From DATILI01 sp035476635 (lineage in GTDB: Bacteria > Pseudomonadota > Gammaproteobacteria > Burkholderiales > Burkholderiaceae_C): DNA of 64,000 bases. Positions 25,297 to 34,550 of the stretch are shown one piece after another (the stretch's first letter is position 1; each line of letters starts with the position of its first letter). Both the position numbers and the translations under genes were made by a program. The notes beneath the pieces were generated by a model that had not been told where the DNA came from, searched no databases, and was given only the letters and a program-made list of their open reading frames with translations. The DNA is taken from positions 10,531 to 74,530 of the forward strand of contig DATILI010000148.1 in the NCBI GenBank assembly GCA_035476635.1, given 5' to 3'.

Positions 25297-28062
25297 TCAG
25301 GCCAACTTGCCGTGGCACTGCTTGTATTTCTTGCCGCTGCCGCAAGGGCACGGGTCGTTGCGCCCGACGCGCGGGACTTCCACGCCGGCGAACGGCGAAG
25401 CCAGGCCGACGCTGCCGGCGTCGACCGTCGTCTGCACCTCGCCCGTCTCGGTGGGTGCGCTGTAGGTCACATTGGAAATGCTCTCAGCCCGGCTCTCCAT
25501 GTCTTCTGCGGCTTGGCTTAGCTGTTCGCTGGACTGCACCTTGACCGTCATCAAAATCTTGGTCACTTCGTTCTTGACGGAGTCAAGCAGCTGGCCGAAC
25601 AGCTCGAAGGCTTCGCGCTTGTATTCCTGCTTGGGCTGCTTTTGTGCATAGCCGCGCAGATGAATGCCCTGGCGCAGGTAGTCCAGCGCGCTCAAGTGTT
25701 CCCGCCAATGGGTATCTATGCTTTGCAACAAAACGACGCGCTCGAACTGCGTGAAGTTCTCGCCCCCGACCTGCTCCACCTTGGCGGCAAAGGCCGTATC
25801 CGCCGCCTTGAGCACCTTCTCCAGAATGTCTTCATCGGTGATGGCACTGGCGGCTTGCACCTCGGCCTTCAGCGGCAGTGCGATTTCCCAGTCATCGACA
25901 AGCGTCTTCTCCAGGCCCTCGACGTCCCATTGCTCTTCGACCGACTCCGCCGGCACGGATTGGCGCACCAAATCGGTAAAGCAACCCTCACGCAATGAGG
26001 CGATCTGCGCGCTGAGATCGGTGGCATCCAGGATGCTGTTGCGCTGCTGGTAGATGACCTTGCGCTGGTCATTCGATACGTCGTCGTATTCAAGCAGCTG
26101 TTTGCGGATATCGAAATTGCGCGCCTCCACCTTGCGCTGGGCGCTCTCGATACTGCGCGTGACGATGCCGGCCTCGATCGCTTCGCCCTCCGGCATCTTC
26201 AACCGGTCCATGATGGCCTTGACCCGGTCGCCCGCGAAGATGCGCATCAGCGGATCGTCCAGGCTCAGGAAGAAACGCGAAGATCCAGGGTCGCCTTGTC
26301 GGCCCGAGCGGCCACGCAGCTGGTTGTCGATCCGGCGCGACTCGTGGCGCTCGGTCGCGACGATTCGCAATCCGCCCTGTGCCTTCACAAATTCGTGGTC
26401 GGTGTTCCACTGCGCACGCAGACGCCCGATTTCCTTCTCTTTCGCAGCCGCGTCCAGCGATTCATCCGCCTCCACCGCTTCGATCATCTTTTCCAGATTG
26501 CCGCCCAGCACGATGTCGGTACCACGGCCGGCCATGTTGGTGGCGATGGTGATCATCTTCGGGCGTCCGGCTTGCGCGACGATGTCGGCTTCCCGGGCGT
26601 GCTGCTTGGCATTGAGCACCTGGTGCGGCAGGTTCTCTTTTTTAAGCAACTCGTCGATGATCTCGGAGTTTTCAATCGATGTCGTTCCGACCAGCACCGG
26701 CTGGCCGCGTTCATAGCACTCACGAATTTCGTGGACTGCGGCTTGGTACTTCTCGGCCGTTGTCTTGTACACGCGATCGAGTTGGTCGTCGCGACGGCTC
26801 GGCTTGTTGGGGGGAATTACGACGGTTTCCAGGCCGTAGATTTCCTGGAACTCATACGCCTCGGTATCGGCCGTTCCGGTCATGCCGGCGAGCTTGCCAT
26901 ACAGGCGGAAATAGTTCTGGAAAGTGATAGACGCCAGCGTCTGGTTTTCCGGCTGGATCGCAACACTTTCCTTGGCCTCCACCGACTGGTGAAGCCCTTC
27001 ACTCCATCGACGACCCGACATCAGGCGGCCGGTGAATTCGTCGACGATCACAATTTCGCCGTCCTGCACGACGTAGTGCTGATCGCGGTGGTAGAGATGA
27101 TTGGCCCGCAGCGCCGCATTCAAGTGGTGCATCAGCGTGATGTTGGCCGGATCGTAGAGCGTGGCCCCCTCGGGAATCAACCCCAGGTTGAACAGAATGC
27201 GCTCGGCACTCTCATGGCCCTGTTCCGTCATGAATACCTGGCGCGCCTTTTCATCGACCGTGAAATCTCCGGCCTTGATGATCCCCTCGCCGGTGCGCGG
27301 GTCGGCTTCGCCTTCCTGGCGCTGCAGCATTGGCACGATCTTGTTGATCGCAATGTACAGGTCAGTGTGGTCCTCGGCCTGCCCGCTGATGATCAAGGGC
27401 GTGCGTGCCTCGTCGATCAGGATCGAGTCCACCTCGTCGACGATGGCGTAGTTCAGCCCTCGTTGGACGCGGTCCTGCACCTCATAGACCATGTTGTCGC
27501 GCAGGTAGTCGAACCCGTACTCATTGTTGGTTCCGTAGGTGATGTCGGCCTGGTACGCGGCCTGCTTTTCTTCCCGGGGCACTTGCGGCAGGTTGATGCC
27601 CACCGTGAGCCCGAGAAAGTTGTACAGGCGCCCCATCCAGCGGGCGTCGCGGCTGGCCAGGTAGTCGTTCACCGTCACGACGTGCACGCCCTTGCCGGTC
27701 AATGCATTCAGGTAAACCGGCAGTGTCGCCGTAAGCGTCTTGCCCTCGCCCGTGCCCATTTCGGAAATCTTGCCATTGTGCAGCGCCATGCCACCAAGCA
27801 ACTGCACATCGAAATGGCGCATCTTCATCACGCGCTTGGAACCCTCTCGCACCACCGCAAATGCTTCGGGCAAAAGGGCATCCAGCGTTTCCCCCGCGGC
27901 CACGCGATCCTTGAACTCCTGCGTCTTGGCGCGAAGAGCGTCGTCCGTCAAGGTTTCGAACTGTGGCTCCAGCGCGTTGATCTGCTGGATGGTCTTGCGA
28001 TAAGTTTTAAGCAGCCGTTCGTTGCGGCTGCCAAAAATTTTGGTGAGAAAGTTGGTGGTCAT
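25297..28062 (-). CDS. secA: Preprotein translocase motor SecA
   Basis: SecA is the ATPase motor that pushes proteins through SecYEG. The 921-residue protein has the Walker A MGTGEGKT near residue 103, the DEVD Walker B near 210, the RGSGRQGDPGSSRF arginine-finger region and the C-terminal zinc/SecB-binding tail with ligands C905, C907, C916 and H917. The ATG at 28062 (MTTNFLTKIFGSRNER) is the family start; the open frame upstream of it is not coding. The M23 peptidase gene precedes it by about 135 bases. Confidence 0.97.
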   Translation of the reverse strand: MTTNFLTKIFGSRNERLLKTYRKTIQQINALEPQFETLTDDALRAKTQEFKDRVAAGETLDALLPEAFAVVREGSKRVMKMRHFDVQLLGGMALHNGKISEMGTGEGKTLTATLPVYLNALTGKGVHVVTVNDYLASRDARWMGRLYNFLGLTVGINLPQVPREEKQAAYQADITYGTNNEYGFDYLRDNMVYEVQDRVQRGLNYAIVDEVDSILIDEARTPLIISGQAEDHTDLYIAINKIVPMLQRQEGEADPRTGEGIIKAGDFTVDEKARQVFMTEQGHESAERILFNLGLIPEGATLYDPANITLMHHLNAALRANHLYHRDQHYVVQDGEIVIVDEFTGRLMSGRRWSEGLHQSVEAKESVAIQPENQTLASITFQNYFRLYGKLAGMTGTADTEAYEFQEIYGLETVVIPPNKPSRRDDQLDRVYKTTAEKYQAAVHEIRECYERGQPVLVGTTSIENSEIIDELLKKENLPHQVLNAKQHAREADIVAQAGRPKMITIATNMAGRGTDIVLGGNLEKMIEAVEADESLDAAAKEKEIGRLRAQWNTDHEFVKAQGGLRIVATERHESRRIDNQLRGRSGRQGDPGSSRFFLSLDDPLMRIFAGDRVKAIMDRLKMPEGEAIEAGIVTRSIESAQRKVEARNFDIRKQLLEYDDVSNDQRKVIYQQRNSILDATDLSAQIASLREGCFTDLVRQSVPAESVEEQWDVEGLEKTLVDDWEIALPLKAEVQAASAITDEDILEKVLKAADTAFAAKVEQVGGENFTQFERVVLLQSIDTHWREHLSALDYLRQGIHLRGYAQKQPKQEYKREAFELFGQLLDSVKNEVTKILMTVKVQSSEQLSQAAEDMESRAESISNVTYSAPTETGEVQTTVDAGSVGLASPFAGVEVPRVGRNDPCPCGSGKKYKQCHGKLA

Positions 28063-28197
28063 GAATGCAAGACCGCCCTGCAGCCTTGGCAAGGCAACAG
28101 GGCGACCGAAATCCCTAAGTATGTTGGCTTCAGTTGGGACTGCTCCGGCACAAATCAAGCAGGGCGTGATCGGCGGCCGGGCAGGCAATCTGTGATT

Positions 28198-29148
28198 TTA
28201 CCTTTGCGCAGCGCGGCCTGAGGCCACGAGCTGCCCCGGCAACTTGGCGCCTGCGGACAGGAATTTTTGCGGGTCCTGCGGCACGCCCTGCACCAGCACC
28301 TCAAAATGCAGATGCGGTCCGGTGGAGCGCCCTGTGGTACCGACTTCGGCGATTTTCTGCCCCCGCTTGATGAGATCGCCCTTCTTGACCCAGACCTTGG
28401 AGGTATGCGCGTAGCGGGTGATCAGGTCATTGCCATGGTCGATCTCGATCATGTTGCCATAGGCCGGATGAAACTCCTGTGTGACCACGACGCCACCGGC
28501 CGCTGAAAGAATCGGAGTCCCGGGGTCGGCCTGAAAATCCAGCCCGGTATGCAAGGCCGACCGGCCGGTGAAAGGGTCGATGCGCCAGCCAAACGAAGAA
28601 CCGAGATTGCCGTCGGATACCGGTTGCTGAGTCGGTATCATCATCTTGCGAACCTTCTGCTCAAACAGGCGGGACTCCACCACGGTCATCAAGTCCGCGC
28701 GTTGATCGGTCAGGCGATCGAGATCCGCAAGGGTTGCCTGCAATTCCTCCAGGGTCAACGGGCGGCCCGAAATCAAGGCGCCACCGCGGCCCGGTTCCGC
28801 CCTGATCTCGTTGGGAGTTACGCCGGCCAGGCCAGACACCCGCTCGCCCAATGCCTCGAGCTGGACGATCTTGGCCTGCATCTCGCCGACCTTGCGCGCC
28901 ATGGCGTCGAGGTTTTCGCGCATAAAGCGGTCGCGCTGCTCGAATTCATCTCGAACGACCAGCTTTACGAGGGCTCCCACCAGCGGCCAGCCCTCACGCG
29001 CACCCTTGAGGAAAACCCAGTGGTACAAGCTGGCCGCGACGACGACCAGGGCCATCGAGAGCGCCAGGCCGGTAAGCACCAGTTTGGTCCCGCTCAGGTG
29101 GATGGCGCGGCTCTTGGCAAGCCAAGCATCCGTGATAATCAAATGCAC
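28198..29148 (-). CDS. M23 family zinc metallopeptidase, membrane-anchored
   Basis: A 316-residue cell-wall endopeptidase or activator. A transmembrane anchor (about residues 21-45) is followed by a coiled-coil-like stretch (about 67-165) and the LytM/M23 domain. All four metal-site residues are present: H200 and D204 in HTGLDF, and H279 and H281 in HLHFEV. The architecture resembles NlpD/MepM-type proteins with a short coiled coil. It is divergent from the DUF721 gene and upstream of secA. Confidence 0.9.
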   Translation of the reverse strand: MHLIITDAWLAKSRAIHLSGTKLVLTGLALSMALVVVAASLYHWVFLKGAREGWPLVGALVKLVVRDEFEQRDRFMRENLDAMARKVGEMQAKIVQLEALGERVSGLAGVTPNEIRAEPGRGGALISGRPLTLEELQATLADLDRLTDQRADLMTVVESRLFEQKVRKMMIPTQQPVSDGNLGSSFGWRIDPFTGRSALHTGLDFQADPGTPILSAAGGVVVTQEFHPAYGNMIEIDHGNDLITRYAHTSKVWVKKGDLIKRGQKIAEVGTTGRSTGPHLHFEVLVQGVPQDPQKFLSAGAKLPGQLVASGRAAQR

Positions 29149-29181
29149 AAATTACCCCTCAAAGATCGGCCAGAGCCACTC

Positions 29182-29496
29182 ATGAATCCGCGCCGCCATC
29201 CGGTCACCTTGCTGCAGGCAACGCAGGACTCGCCGACTCTGGCGAGACTGACCGCATTGACGCAGGAATCCGTCGAAAGGCTCAAGGCCGTTGAATTTCT
29301 CATCCCTGAAACGCTGAGATCCGCTATCCAAGCCGGCCCCATTGACGGGCCGGTCTGGTGCTTGCTGGTCAGCAGCAATGCCGCCAGCGCAAAAGTCAGG
29401 CAATTGCTACCTGTACTCCAGTCCCATTTGCGAACTCGGGGCTGGGAGGTTACTTCAATTCGGCTGAAGGTTCAAATGTTACCGACGCGCGGATAA
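29182..29496 (+). CDS. DUF721 (DciA-like) small protein
   Basis: A 104-residue protein with a DUF721-like pattern (LLVSSNAASAKVRQLLPVLQSHLRTRGW, here in two parts). This domain is found in DciA, the helicase loader of bacteria that lack DnaC. Burkholderiales commonly carry a DUF721 gene divergent to this M23-secA pair. The ATG at 29182 was chosen; an in-frame ATG at 29143 would overlap the start of the divergent peptidase gene. It converges on the methyltransferase gene with a 25-base overlap. A replication role is inference only. Confidence 0.65.
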   Translation: MNPRRHPVTLLQATQDSPTLARLTALTQESVERLKAVEFLIPETLRSAIQAGPIDGPVWCLLVSSNAASAKVRQLLPVLQSHLRTRGWEVTSIRLKVQMLPTRG

Positions 29497-30266
29497 CCAA
29501 CTAGATAAGTTACCCCGACGGGAAGGAATCCGATCCGGTCCACGCCGGCCTCCCAGTGATAGCTGCCTCCGTCCGGAACGCGCGCCACCAAGGCCATCAA
29601 CTCGTCGGGCGTATACGTACGCAGGCAAGAGACTACCCCGTCGAAAAGCACCGCCAGCGGCACGAGAGGCACTACATAAGTCCAGAACAGCCTGCTCCAG
29701 CGAAACGGTTTTTGAAACACGGATGACAGCAGCACCAGTGCCGGCGTCAGAAACATGTAGGCGATCAGCAAGGGGTGCCGTTGTGTTGATTCGGCAATCG
29801 CGATGCCCTGGCGCTTGCTAACGGCGTCGCCCAGGATCTTGACCGCCTCGTCCGGGCGGAAATGATGGAACGAGGAGAAAAGAGTGCGAAGGCCAACTAG
29901 ATTGGATGGTACGTCAGTTGCCGAAACGGGCTCCGCAACGTAGCCGAATGTTCCACGCCAGGCGCTCTTCAGACGTTCAAAGGCGGTGTGATTGGGATAC
30001 AAGTCGGTGAGACACACCGAAACAGACCCATTGCGTATCGACTCCACATGGTCCTTGAGCTCGAGCCATGGGCCTCCGGCACCCGCGCATAGATCAACGA
30101 TTCTCTCCACCCGCCCGGTGTCAATGGCCCGCGCCAGCCGGCTCGCAAATGGTCGATACAGATCCGATACTGACACCGCGAACTGCAGAAAGTCCGTGAT
30201 CCCGTTGCGGATAGGCTTGGGAAACCAGGACTGGTCTTCAAGTTCAAAAAGGTGGATACGGGGCAT
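29472..30266 (-). CDS. Predicted SAM-dependent methyltransferase with membrane segments
   Basis: A 264-residue protein beginning MPRIHLFELEDQSWFPKPIR. A class I methyltransferase motif I is visible as IVDLCAGAGGPW (residues 56-67). A possible motif II acid lies in CLTDLYPN near 88, and a post-motif segment FSSFHHFRPDEA near 125. Two hydrophobic stretches (about 167-190 and 198-218) look like transmembrane helices in the C-terminal half, which is unusual for a class I enzyme. The substrate is unknown. A GTG at 30317 is in frame, but the ATG at 30266 gives the more natural start. Confidence 0.68.
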   Translation of the reverse strand: MPRIHLFELEDQSWFPKPIRNGITDFLQFAVSVSDLYRPFASRLARAIDTGRVERIVDLCAGAGGPWLELKDHVESIRNGSVSVCLTDLYPNHTAFERLKSAWRGTFGYVAEPVSATDVPSNLVGLRTLFSSFHHFRPDEAVKILGDAVSKRQGIAIAESTQRHPLLIAYMFLTPALVLLSSVFQKPFRWSRLFWTYVVPLVPLAVLFDGVVSCLRTYTPDELMALVARVPDGGSYHWEAGVDRIGFLPVGVTYLVGYPRVGNI

Positions 30267-30338
30267 GCGCAGCGAGTTTACATGTTGAAACAGCGCTGCG
30301 GGCACCGAAATCGGCACGGCTGAATGCCCGGGAAAATT

Positions 30339-30414
30339 TGGTGCCGCTTGTCGGAATCGAACTGACGACCTACCGCTTACAAGGCGGTTGCTCTACCAAC
30401 TGAGCTAAAGCGGC
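30339..30414 (-). tRNA. tRNA-Thr (anticodon TGT)
   Basis: Read on the minus strand, the 76-base gene has acceptor arms GCCGCTT and AAGCGGC, discriminator A and an encoded CCA. The anticodon stem ACCGC/GCGGT closes the loop CTTGTAA, giving anticodon TGT (threonine codon ACA). The D arm contains AGCTCAGTTGGTAGAGC and the T arm AGTTCGATT. Confidence 0.97.
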
Positions 30415-30455
30415 TGGAAACTTATTTTAACAAGCGCTCAATCAGGCGAATGCCC

Positions 30456-30971
30456 CTATTTGACGCGTTTGAGCGCTGGCCGAGGACCTGCAGGCGGGCG
30501 CGGCGGCGTTGGGTCACCGTCATCGTCCTGCGCTTCACTCGGTGTGAGCGAAACAACGTTCATGTCCGCAGGCATCGGCTTGGTGGGGGCGGAAACGCTG
30601 CTCAAGGCAATGGGCTTGTGCGGCTCTTCGCTTGCGCTGGTGGCGGCCGGTGCCGGAGCGGGGAAGGCCATGCCCTGCCCGTTCTCTCGCGCGTAGATGG
30701 CGATCACACGGCTTACCGGCACCGTAATCTCACGCGCTGTACCCGCAAAACGCGCCTTGAACTCGATGAACTCATTGCCCAGCTTGAGCGAGCTTGTCGC
30801 ATCAAAGCTGATGTTGAGCACGATCTCGCCGTTCTTCACGTACTCGCGCGGTACTTGCACCGTCTCATCGACCAACACCGCGACATAGGGAGTCAATCCA
30901 TTGTCGGTGCACCACTCGTACAGGGCACGGATCAGATAGGGGCGCGTGGAACTCGATTCCGGGGCGTTCAT
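30456..30971 (-). CDS. sspB: ClpXP specificity-enhancing factor SspB
   Basis: SspB binds ssrA-tagged peptides and tethers them to ClpX for degradation. The 171-residue protein has the substrate-binding domain in its first 105 residues (STRPYLIRALYEWCTDNGLTPY split across the first helix, then VPREYV, EIVLNIS and FKARFAGTAREI). A disordered linker follows, and the short C-terminal ClpX-binding tail ends in PALKRVK. The ATG at 30971 begins MNAPESSS. It follows sspA by 27 bases, the usual sspA-sspB operon. Confidence 0.93.
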   Translation of the reverse strand: MNAPESSSTRPYLIRALYEWCTDNGLTPYVAVLVDETVQVPREYVKNGEIVLNISFDATSSLKLGNEFIEFKARFAGTAREITVPVSRVIAIYARENGQGMAFPAPAPAATSASEEPHKPIALSSVSAPTKPMPADMNVVSLTPSEAQDDDGDPTPPRPPAGPRPALKRVK

Positions 30972-30998
30972 TATGGACACGGCAACGACGGCCAAAGC

Positions 30999-31610
30999 TT
31001 ACTTGCGCATCACTTTCTCGGACGGCGTCAGCGCCTCAATGTAGGCCGGGCGCGAGAAGATGCGCTCGGCGTACTTGAGCAGCGGCGCCGCATTCTTGCT
31101 CAGGTCAATGCCATAGTAGTCCAGTCGCCACAGGAGCGGCGCAATGGCCACGTCCAGCATGGAGAAATTCTCACCCAGCATGTACTTGTTCTTCAGGAAC
31201 ACGGGGGCCAGCTGCGTCAGGCGGTCGCGAATATGCGCACGCGCCTTTTCCAGCGCCTTTTCATTGCCCTTGGACGCACGTGATTCGAGCGTGGACACAT
31301 GCACGAACAATTCTTTCTCGAAATTCAGCAGGAACAGGCGCACGCGCGCGCGGTCCACCGGATCGCCAGGCATGAGCTGGGGATGCGGAAAGCGCTCGTC
31401 GATGTACTCGTTGATGATGTTCGACTCATACAGGATCAGGTCGCGCTCGACCAGGATTGGCACCTGCCCGTAGGGATTCATCACATTGATGTCTTCCGGC
31501 TTGTTGTACAGGTCGACATCGCGGATTTCGAAGTCCATGCCCTTTTCGAACAAGACAAAGCGGCAACGATGGGAAAACGGGCAAGTGGTTCCTGAATACA
31601 GCACCATCAT
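30999..31610 (-). CDS. sspA: Stringent starvation protein A (GST-fold)
   Basis: SspA is an RNA polymerase-associated protein with a glutathione S-transferase fold and usually no GST activity. The N-terminal thioredoxin-like half begins MMVLYSGTTCPFSHRCRFVL and contains PYGQVPILVE near residue 50. The helical C-terminal half has SMLDVAIAPLLWRL near 150. A good AGGAG ribosome binding site lies upstream of the double ATG. It is separated from petC by an intrinsic terminator. Confidence 0.94.
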   Translation of the reverse strand: MMVLYSGTTCPFSHRCRFVLFEKGMDFEIRDVDLYNKPEDINVMNPYGQVPILVERDLILYESNIINEYIDERFPHPQLMPGDPVDRARVRLFLLNFEKELFVHVSTLESRASKGNEKALEKARAHIRDRLTQLAPVFLKNKYMLGENFSMLDVAIAPLLWRLDYYGIDLSKNAAPLLKYAERIFSRPAYIEALTPSEKVMRK

Positions 31611-31635
31611 GATGGGGGACTCCTAAAAATCAAAA

Positions 31636-31665
31636 AGAGTGGAACGCGGTTGCCGCGCCCACTCT
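31636..31665 (-). terminator. Intrinsic terminator of the petABC operon
   Basis: On the minus strand AGAGTGG, CGCGG, loop CAA, CCGCG and CCACTCT form a 12-bp stem interrupted by a small internal bulge. It is followed directly by TTTTTGATTTTT. It lies 44 bases after the petC stop and just before the sspA ribosome binding site. Confidence 0.85.
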
Positions 31666-31709
31666 GTATACCCAGGCTGCGCGGACGGCGCAGCCCGAGC
31701 GCTTGGCAC

Positions 31710-32468
31710 CTATTTGACGTCTTTCCAGAACGCTGCGTTCAAACGCCACGCGATCACGGTAAAGACGCCGAGGAACAACAGAACCCATACCCCAACGCGA
31801 ACCCGGGTGTTCTGCGCGGGCTCACCCATCCATTGCAGATAACTCACCAGATCGCCCACCGCCGTGTCGTACTGCAGCGTCGTCATGGTGCCGGGGGTCA
31901 ATTGCTCCCAGCCCTTGAATATCTTCACCTCGTGGCCGTGTTCCTTGCGCTCCTCGAAAACCGGCTTGCGATCGCCCTGCAGTTCCCACAGCACGTGCGG
32001 CATGCCGACGCTGGGGAACAAGAGGTTGTTCCACCCGGTGGCCTTGGTCTCGTCGCGGTAGTAGGTACGCAGGTAGGTGTAGAGGTAGTCCGCACCAGTA
32101 CCGCCGTGGCCCGAGCGCGAGCGCGCGATCACGGTCAGGTCGGGTGGGTTGCCTCCGAACCATTCCTTGGCTTGCGCCGGATCGATCGCCGCCTTCATGG
32201 TGTCGCCGACTTTGGCCGAAGTGAACAGCAGATTGTCTTTGATCTGTTGCTCGGTCAAACCGATATCGGTCAAGCGGTTGTAGCGCATGAACGCTGCCGA
32301 ATGGCAATTCAGGCAGTAGTTGACAAACAATTTGGCGCCGTTTTGCAAGGCAGCCATGTCGTTGGTCTTGTTCGGGGCCTTGTCCCAGGCAATGCTATCG
32401 CCACCGGAGGCATGTGCGCCGCCGATGAAACCGATCGCTGCAATCAATGTGAGGATGAGCTTCTTCAT
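31710..32468 (-). CDS. petC: Cytochrome c1 of the bc1 complex
   Basis: This subunit carries haem c1 and passes electrons from the Rieske protein to cytochrome c. A Sec signal peptide (residues 1-20, ending AHA) is followed by the haem c motif CLNCH at 52-56. A methionine ligand candidate lies in SVGMPHVLWELQG. A single C-terminal transmembrane anchor (VGVWVLLFLGVFTVIAWRL) is present. The length is 252. The ATG at 32468 has a GGAG ribosome binding site; the open frame upstream is antisense-free shadow within petB. Confidence 0.96.
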   Translation of the reverse strand: MKKLILTLIAAIGFIGGAHASGGDSIAWDKAPNKTNDMAALQNGAKLFVNYCLNCHSAAFMRYNRLTDIGLTEQQIKDNLLFTSAKVGDTMKAAIDPAQAKEWFGGNPPDLTVIARSRSGHGGTGADYLYTYLRTYYRDETKATGWNNLLFPSVGMPHVLWELQGDRKPVFEERKEHGHEVKIFKGWEQLTPGTMTTLQYDTAVGDLVSYLQWMGEPAQNTRVRVGVWVLLFLGVFTVIAWRLNAAFWKDVK

Positions 32469-32485
32469 TGTTTTTCGTCTCCAGC

Positions 32486-33895
32486 TTAGTGCGCAGCGAA
32501 CGTCACACGGTCCGGCACCGGCTTGGGCTCGCCCAGGCTGCTCCACCATGGCATCAGCAGAAAGAAGCCGAAATAGAACAGGGTGCCAGCTTGCGAGACG
32601 CGCGTACCAAAGTCTGTCACCGGCTGCACGCCCAAATAGGCCAGCACCACGAAGTTGACCACGAAGATGGCGTACATGTACTTGTGCCAGCTCGGACGGT
32701 AACGGATCGACTTGACCGGGCTGTAGTCCAACCATGGCAGGAAGAACAGGATGATGACAGCGCCGCCCATCACGACCACGCCCCAGAACTTGGCATCGAT
32801 CGACAGCATCAGCACCACCGCCACTGCCGCAACGGCAACGATCGCGCCCTTCACGATGGCAGGCAGCTTTCCTTTGACCACGCCGAATCCGGCGCCGACC
32901 ACCACACAGGCGATGAGCGCATACATCATTTCGCTGGTGATCGCGCGCAGCATCGAATAGTACGGTGTGAAGTACCAGACCGGCGCAATGTGCGCAGGTG
33001 TCTTCAACGAATCGGCCGGGATGAAGTTGTTGTACTCCAGGAAGTAGCCGCCAAATTCGGGCGCGAAGAAGATGATGGCAGTGAAAGCCATCAGGAACAC
33101 GCTGACAGCAAAGATGTCGTGCACGGTGTAGTACGGATGGAAGGGAATGCCGTCCAGCGGATGGCCTTGCGCATCCCTGGGCGCCTTCGGGCCCTTGATT
33201 TCCACGCCATCGGGATTGTTGGAGCCGACTTCGTGCAGCGCAATGATGTGCGCCACGACCAGGCCCAGCAACACCAGTGGTACGGCGATCACGTGGAAGC
33301 TGAAGAAGCGGTTCAGCGTGGCGTCGGACACCACATAGTCGCCACGAATCAGCAACGCCAGGTCGGGGCCGACGAAGGGAATCGCCGCAAACAGGTTCAC
33401 GATCACCTGGGCGCCCCAGTAGGACATCTGGCCCCAGGGCAGCAGGTAGCCCATGAAGGCCTCGGCCATCAGGCACAGGAAGATCGCGCAGCCAAAGATC
33501 CACACCAACTCGCGCGGCTTGCGGTACGAACCGTAGATCAGCCCACGGAACATGTGCAGGTACACGACCACGAAGAACGCCGAAGCGCCGGTGGAGTGCA
33601 TGTAGCGGATCAACCAGCCCCACGGTACGTCGCGCATGATGTACTCGACGGAGGCGAACGCCATCGCGGCGTCCGGCTTGTAGTGCATCACCAGGAAGAT
33701 GCCGGTGACGATCTGAATCACCAGCACCAGGAGTGCCAGCGAACCGAAGACGTACCAGAAGTTGAAATTCTTCGGCGCGTAGTACTCGCTCATGTGCTCT
33801 TTGTAGAGCTTGGTCGCAGGGAACCGGTTGTCGACCCAGTTCATGAGCTTCTCGCCAGCGCTGGCGTTGGGGGAGATTTCCTTGAATTCAGCCAT
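32486..33895 (-). CDS. petB: Cytochrome b of the bc1 complex
   Basis: This is the eight-helix membrane subunit that holds haems bL and bH and the Qo and Qi quinone sites. The 469-residue protein contains the family segments GWLIRYMHSTGASAFF, SYWGAQVIVNLFAAIPFVG and the Qo-site PEFGGYF (in place of the common PEWY). Haem-ligand histidines are in the second and fourth helices. petA precedes it by 11 bases and petC follows by 17. Confidence 0.96.
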   Translation of the reverse strand: MAEFKEISPNASAGEKLMNWVDNRFPATKLYKEHMSEYYAPKNFNFWYVFGSLALLVLVIQIVTGIFLVMHYKPDAAMAFASVEYIMRDVPWGWLIRYMHSTGASAFFVVVYLHMFRGLIYGSYRKPRELVWIFGCAIFLCLMAEAFMGYLLPWGQMSYWGAQVIVNLFAAIPFVGPDLALLIRGDYVVSDATLNRFFSFHVIAVPLVLLGLVVAHIIALHEVGSNNPDGVEIKGPKAPRDAQGHPLDGIPFHPYYTVHDIFAVSVFLMAFTAIIFFAPEFGGYFLEYNNFIPADSLKTPAHIAPVWYFTPYYSMLRAITSEMMYALIACVVVGAGFGVVKGKLPAIVKGAIVAVAAVAVVLMLSIDAKFWGVVVMGGAVIILFFLPWLDYSPVKSIRYRPSWHKYMYAIFVVNFVVLAYLGVQPVTDFGTRVSQAGTLFYFGFFLLMPWWSSLGEPKPVPDRVTFAAH

Positions 33896-33906
33896 GTCTG
33901 TCTTCC

Positions 33907-34506
33907 TCAGGCCTTCTTGTCTTCGCCAATCAGCAGGCGGGTGTCGGACAGATACATGTGCGGCGGAACCTCAAGATTGTCCGGCGCGGGCTTGTTCTTG
34001 TAGACGCGACCGGCCATGTCAAAGGTGGAACCGTGGCAGGGGCACAGAAAGCCGCCAGCCCAGTCGTCGGGCAAAGACGGCTGTGCACCGGGCGTGAATT
34101 TGTCGGAAGGTGAACAACCCAGATGGGAGCAAATCCCGACGGTGACGAAAACCTCGGGTTTGATCGAGCGGCCTTCATTGCGCGCGTATGCGGGAGTGAG
34201 CTCCTCGGGCTTGCGCTCGGACTTGGGGTCGGCCAACAAGGAATCGACCTTGGGCAGCGCCGCCAATTGCTCGGGGGTACGTTTGACAATCCAAACCGGC
34301 TTGCCGCGCCATTCCACCGTCATCTTTTCGCCCGATTTCAGGGCGGAGATGTCCACTTCCACAGCGGCACCGGCGGCTTTGGCTTTTTCGGACGGTTCGA
34401 AGGTGCGGACGAAGGGCACAGCAACTGCCACTCCGCCCACGGCACCTGCGCAGCTGGACGCGATCAGCCACGTCCTTTTGCTGGTGTCGACTTGGGTGTC
34501 ACTCAT
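33907..34506 (-). CDS. petA: Ubiquinol-cytochrome c reductase iron-sulfur (Rieske) subunit
   Basis: The Rieske protein transfers electrons from ubiquinol to cytochrome c1. The [2Fe-2S] ligands are C126 and H128 in CSHLGC, and C155 and H158 in CPCHGS; C131 and C157 form the usual disulfide. The N-terminal anchor follows SKRTWLIAS, a Tat-type leader in which the first arginine of the twin pair is lysine. The length is 199. It is the first gene of petA-petB-petC, with a promoter at 34551-34580. Confidence 0.96.
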   Translation of the reverse strand: MSDTQVDTSKRTWLIASSCAGAVGGVAVAVPFVRTFEPSEKAKAAGAAVEVDISALKSGEKMTVEWRGKPVWIVKRTPEQLAALPKVDSLLADPKSERKPEELTPAYARNEGRSIKPEVFVTVGICSHLGCSPSDKFTPGAQPSLPDDWAGGFLCPCHGSTFDMAGRVYKNKPAPDNLEVPPHMYLSDTRLLIGEDKKA

Positions 34507-34550
34507 GGGGATCCTCAGGGTACGCTTGGTCGAATTAGGGTCAACCCGTG

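Noticed and set aside
26296..28221. A 641-residue open frame on the plus strand, antisense to secA
   Set aside because: It lies opposite a fully conserved secA, has no recognisable motif, and is the kind of long open frame that GC-rich codon usage produces on the other strand.
32468..34003. A 511-residue open frame on the plus strand opposite petB
   Set aside because: It is antisense to cytochrome b and made of His/Asp-rich repeats typical of shadow translation.
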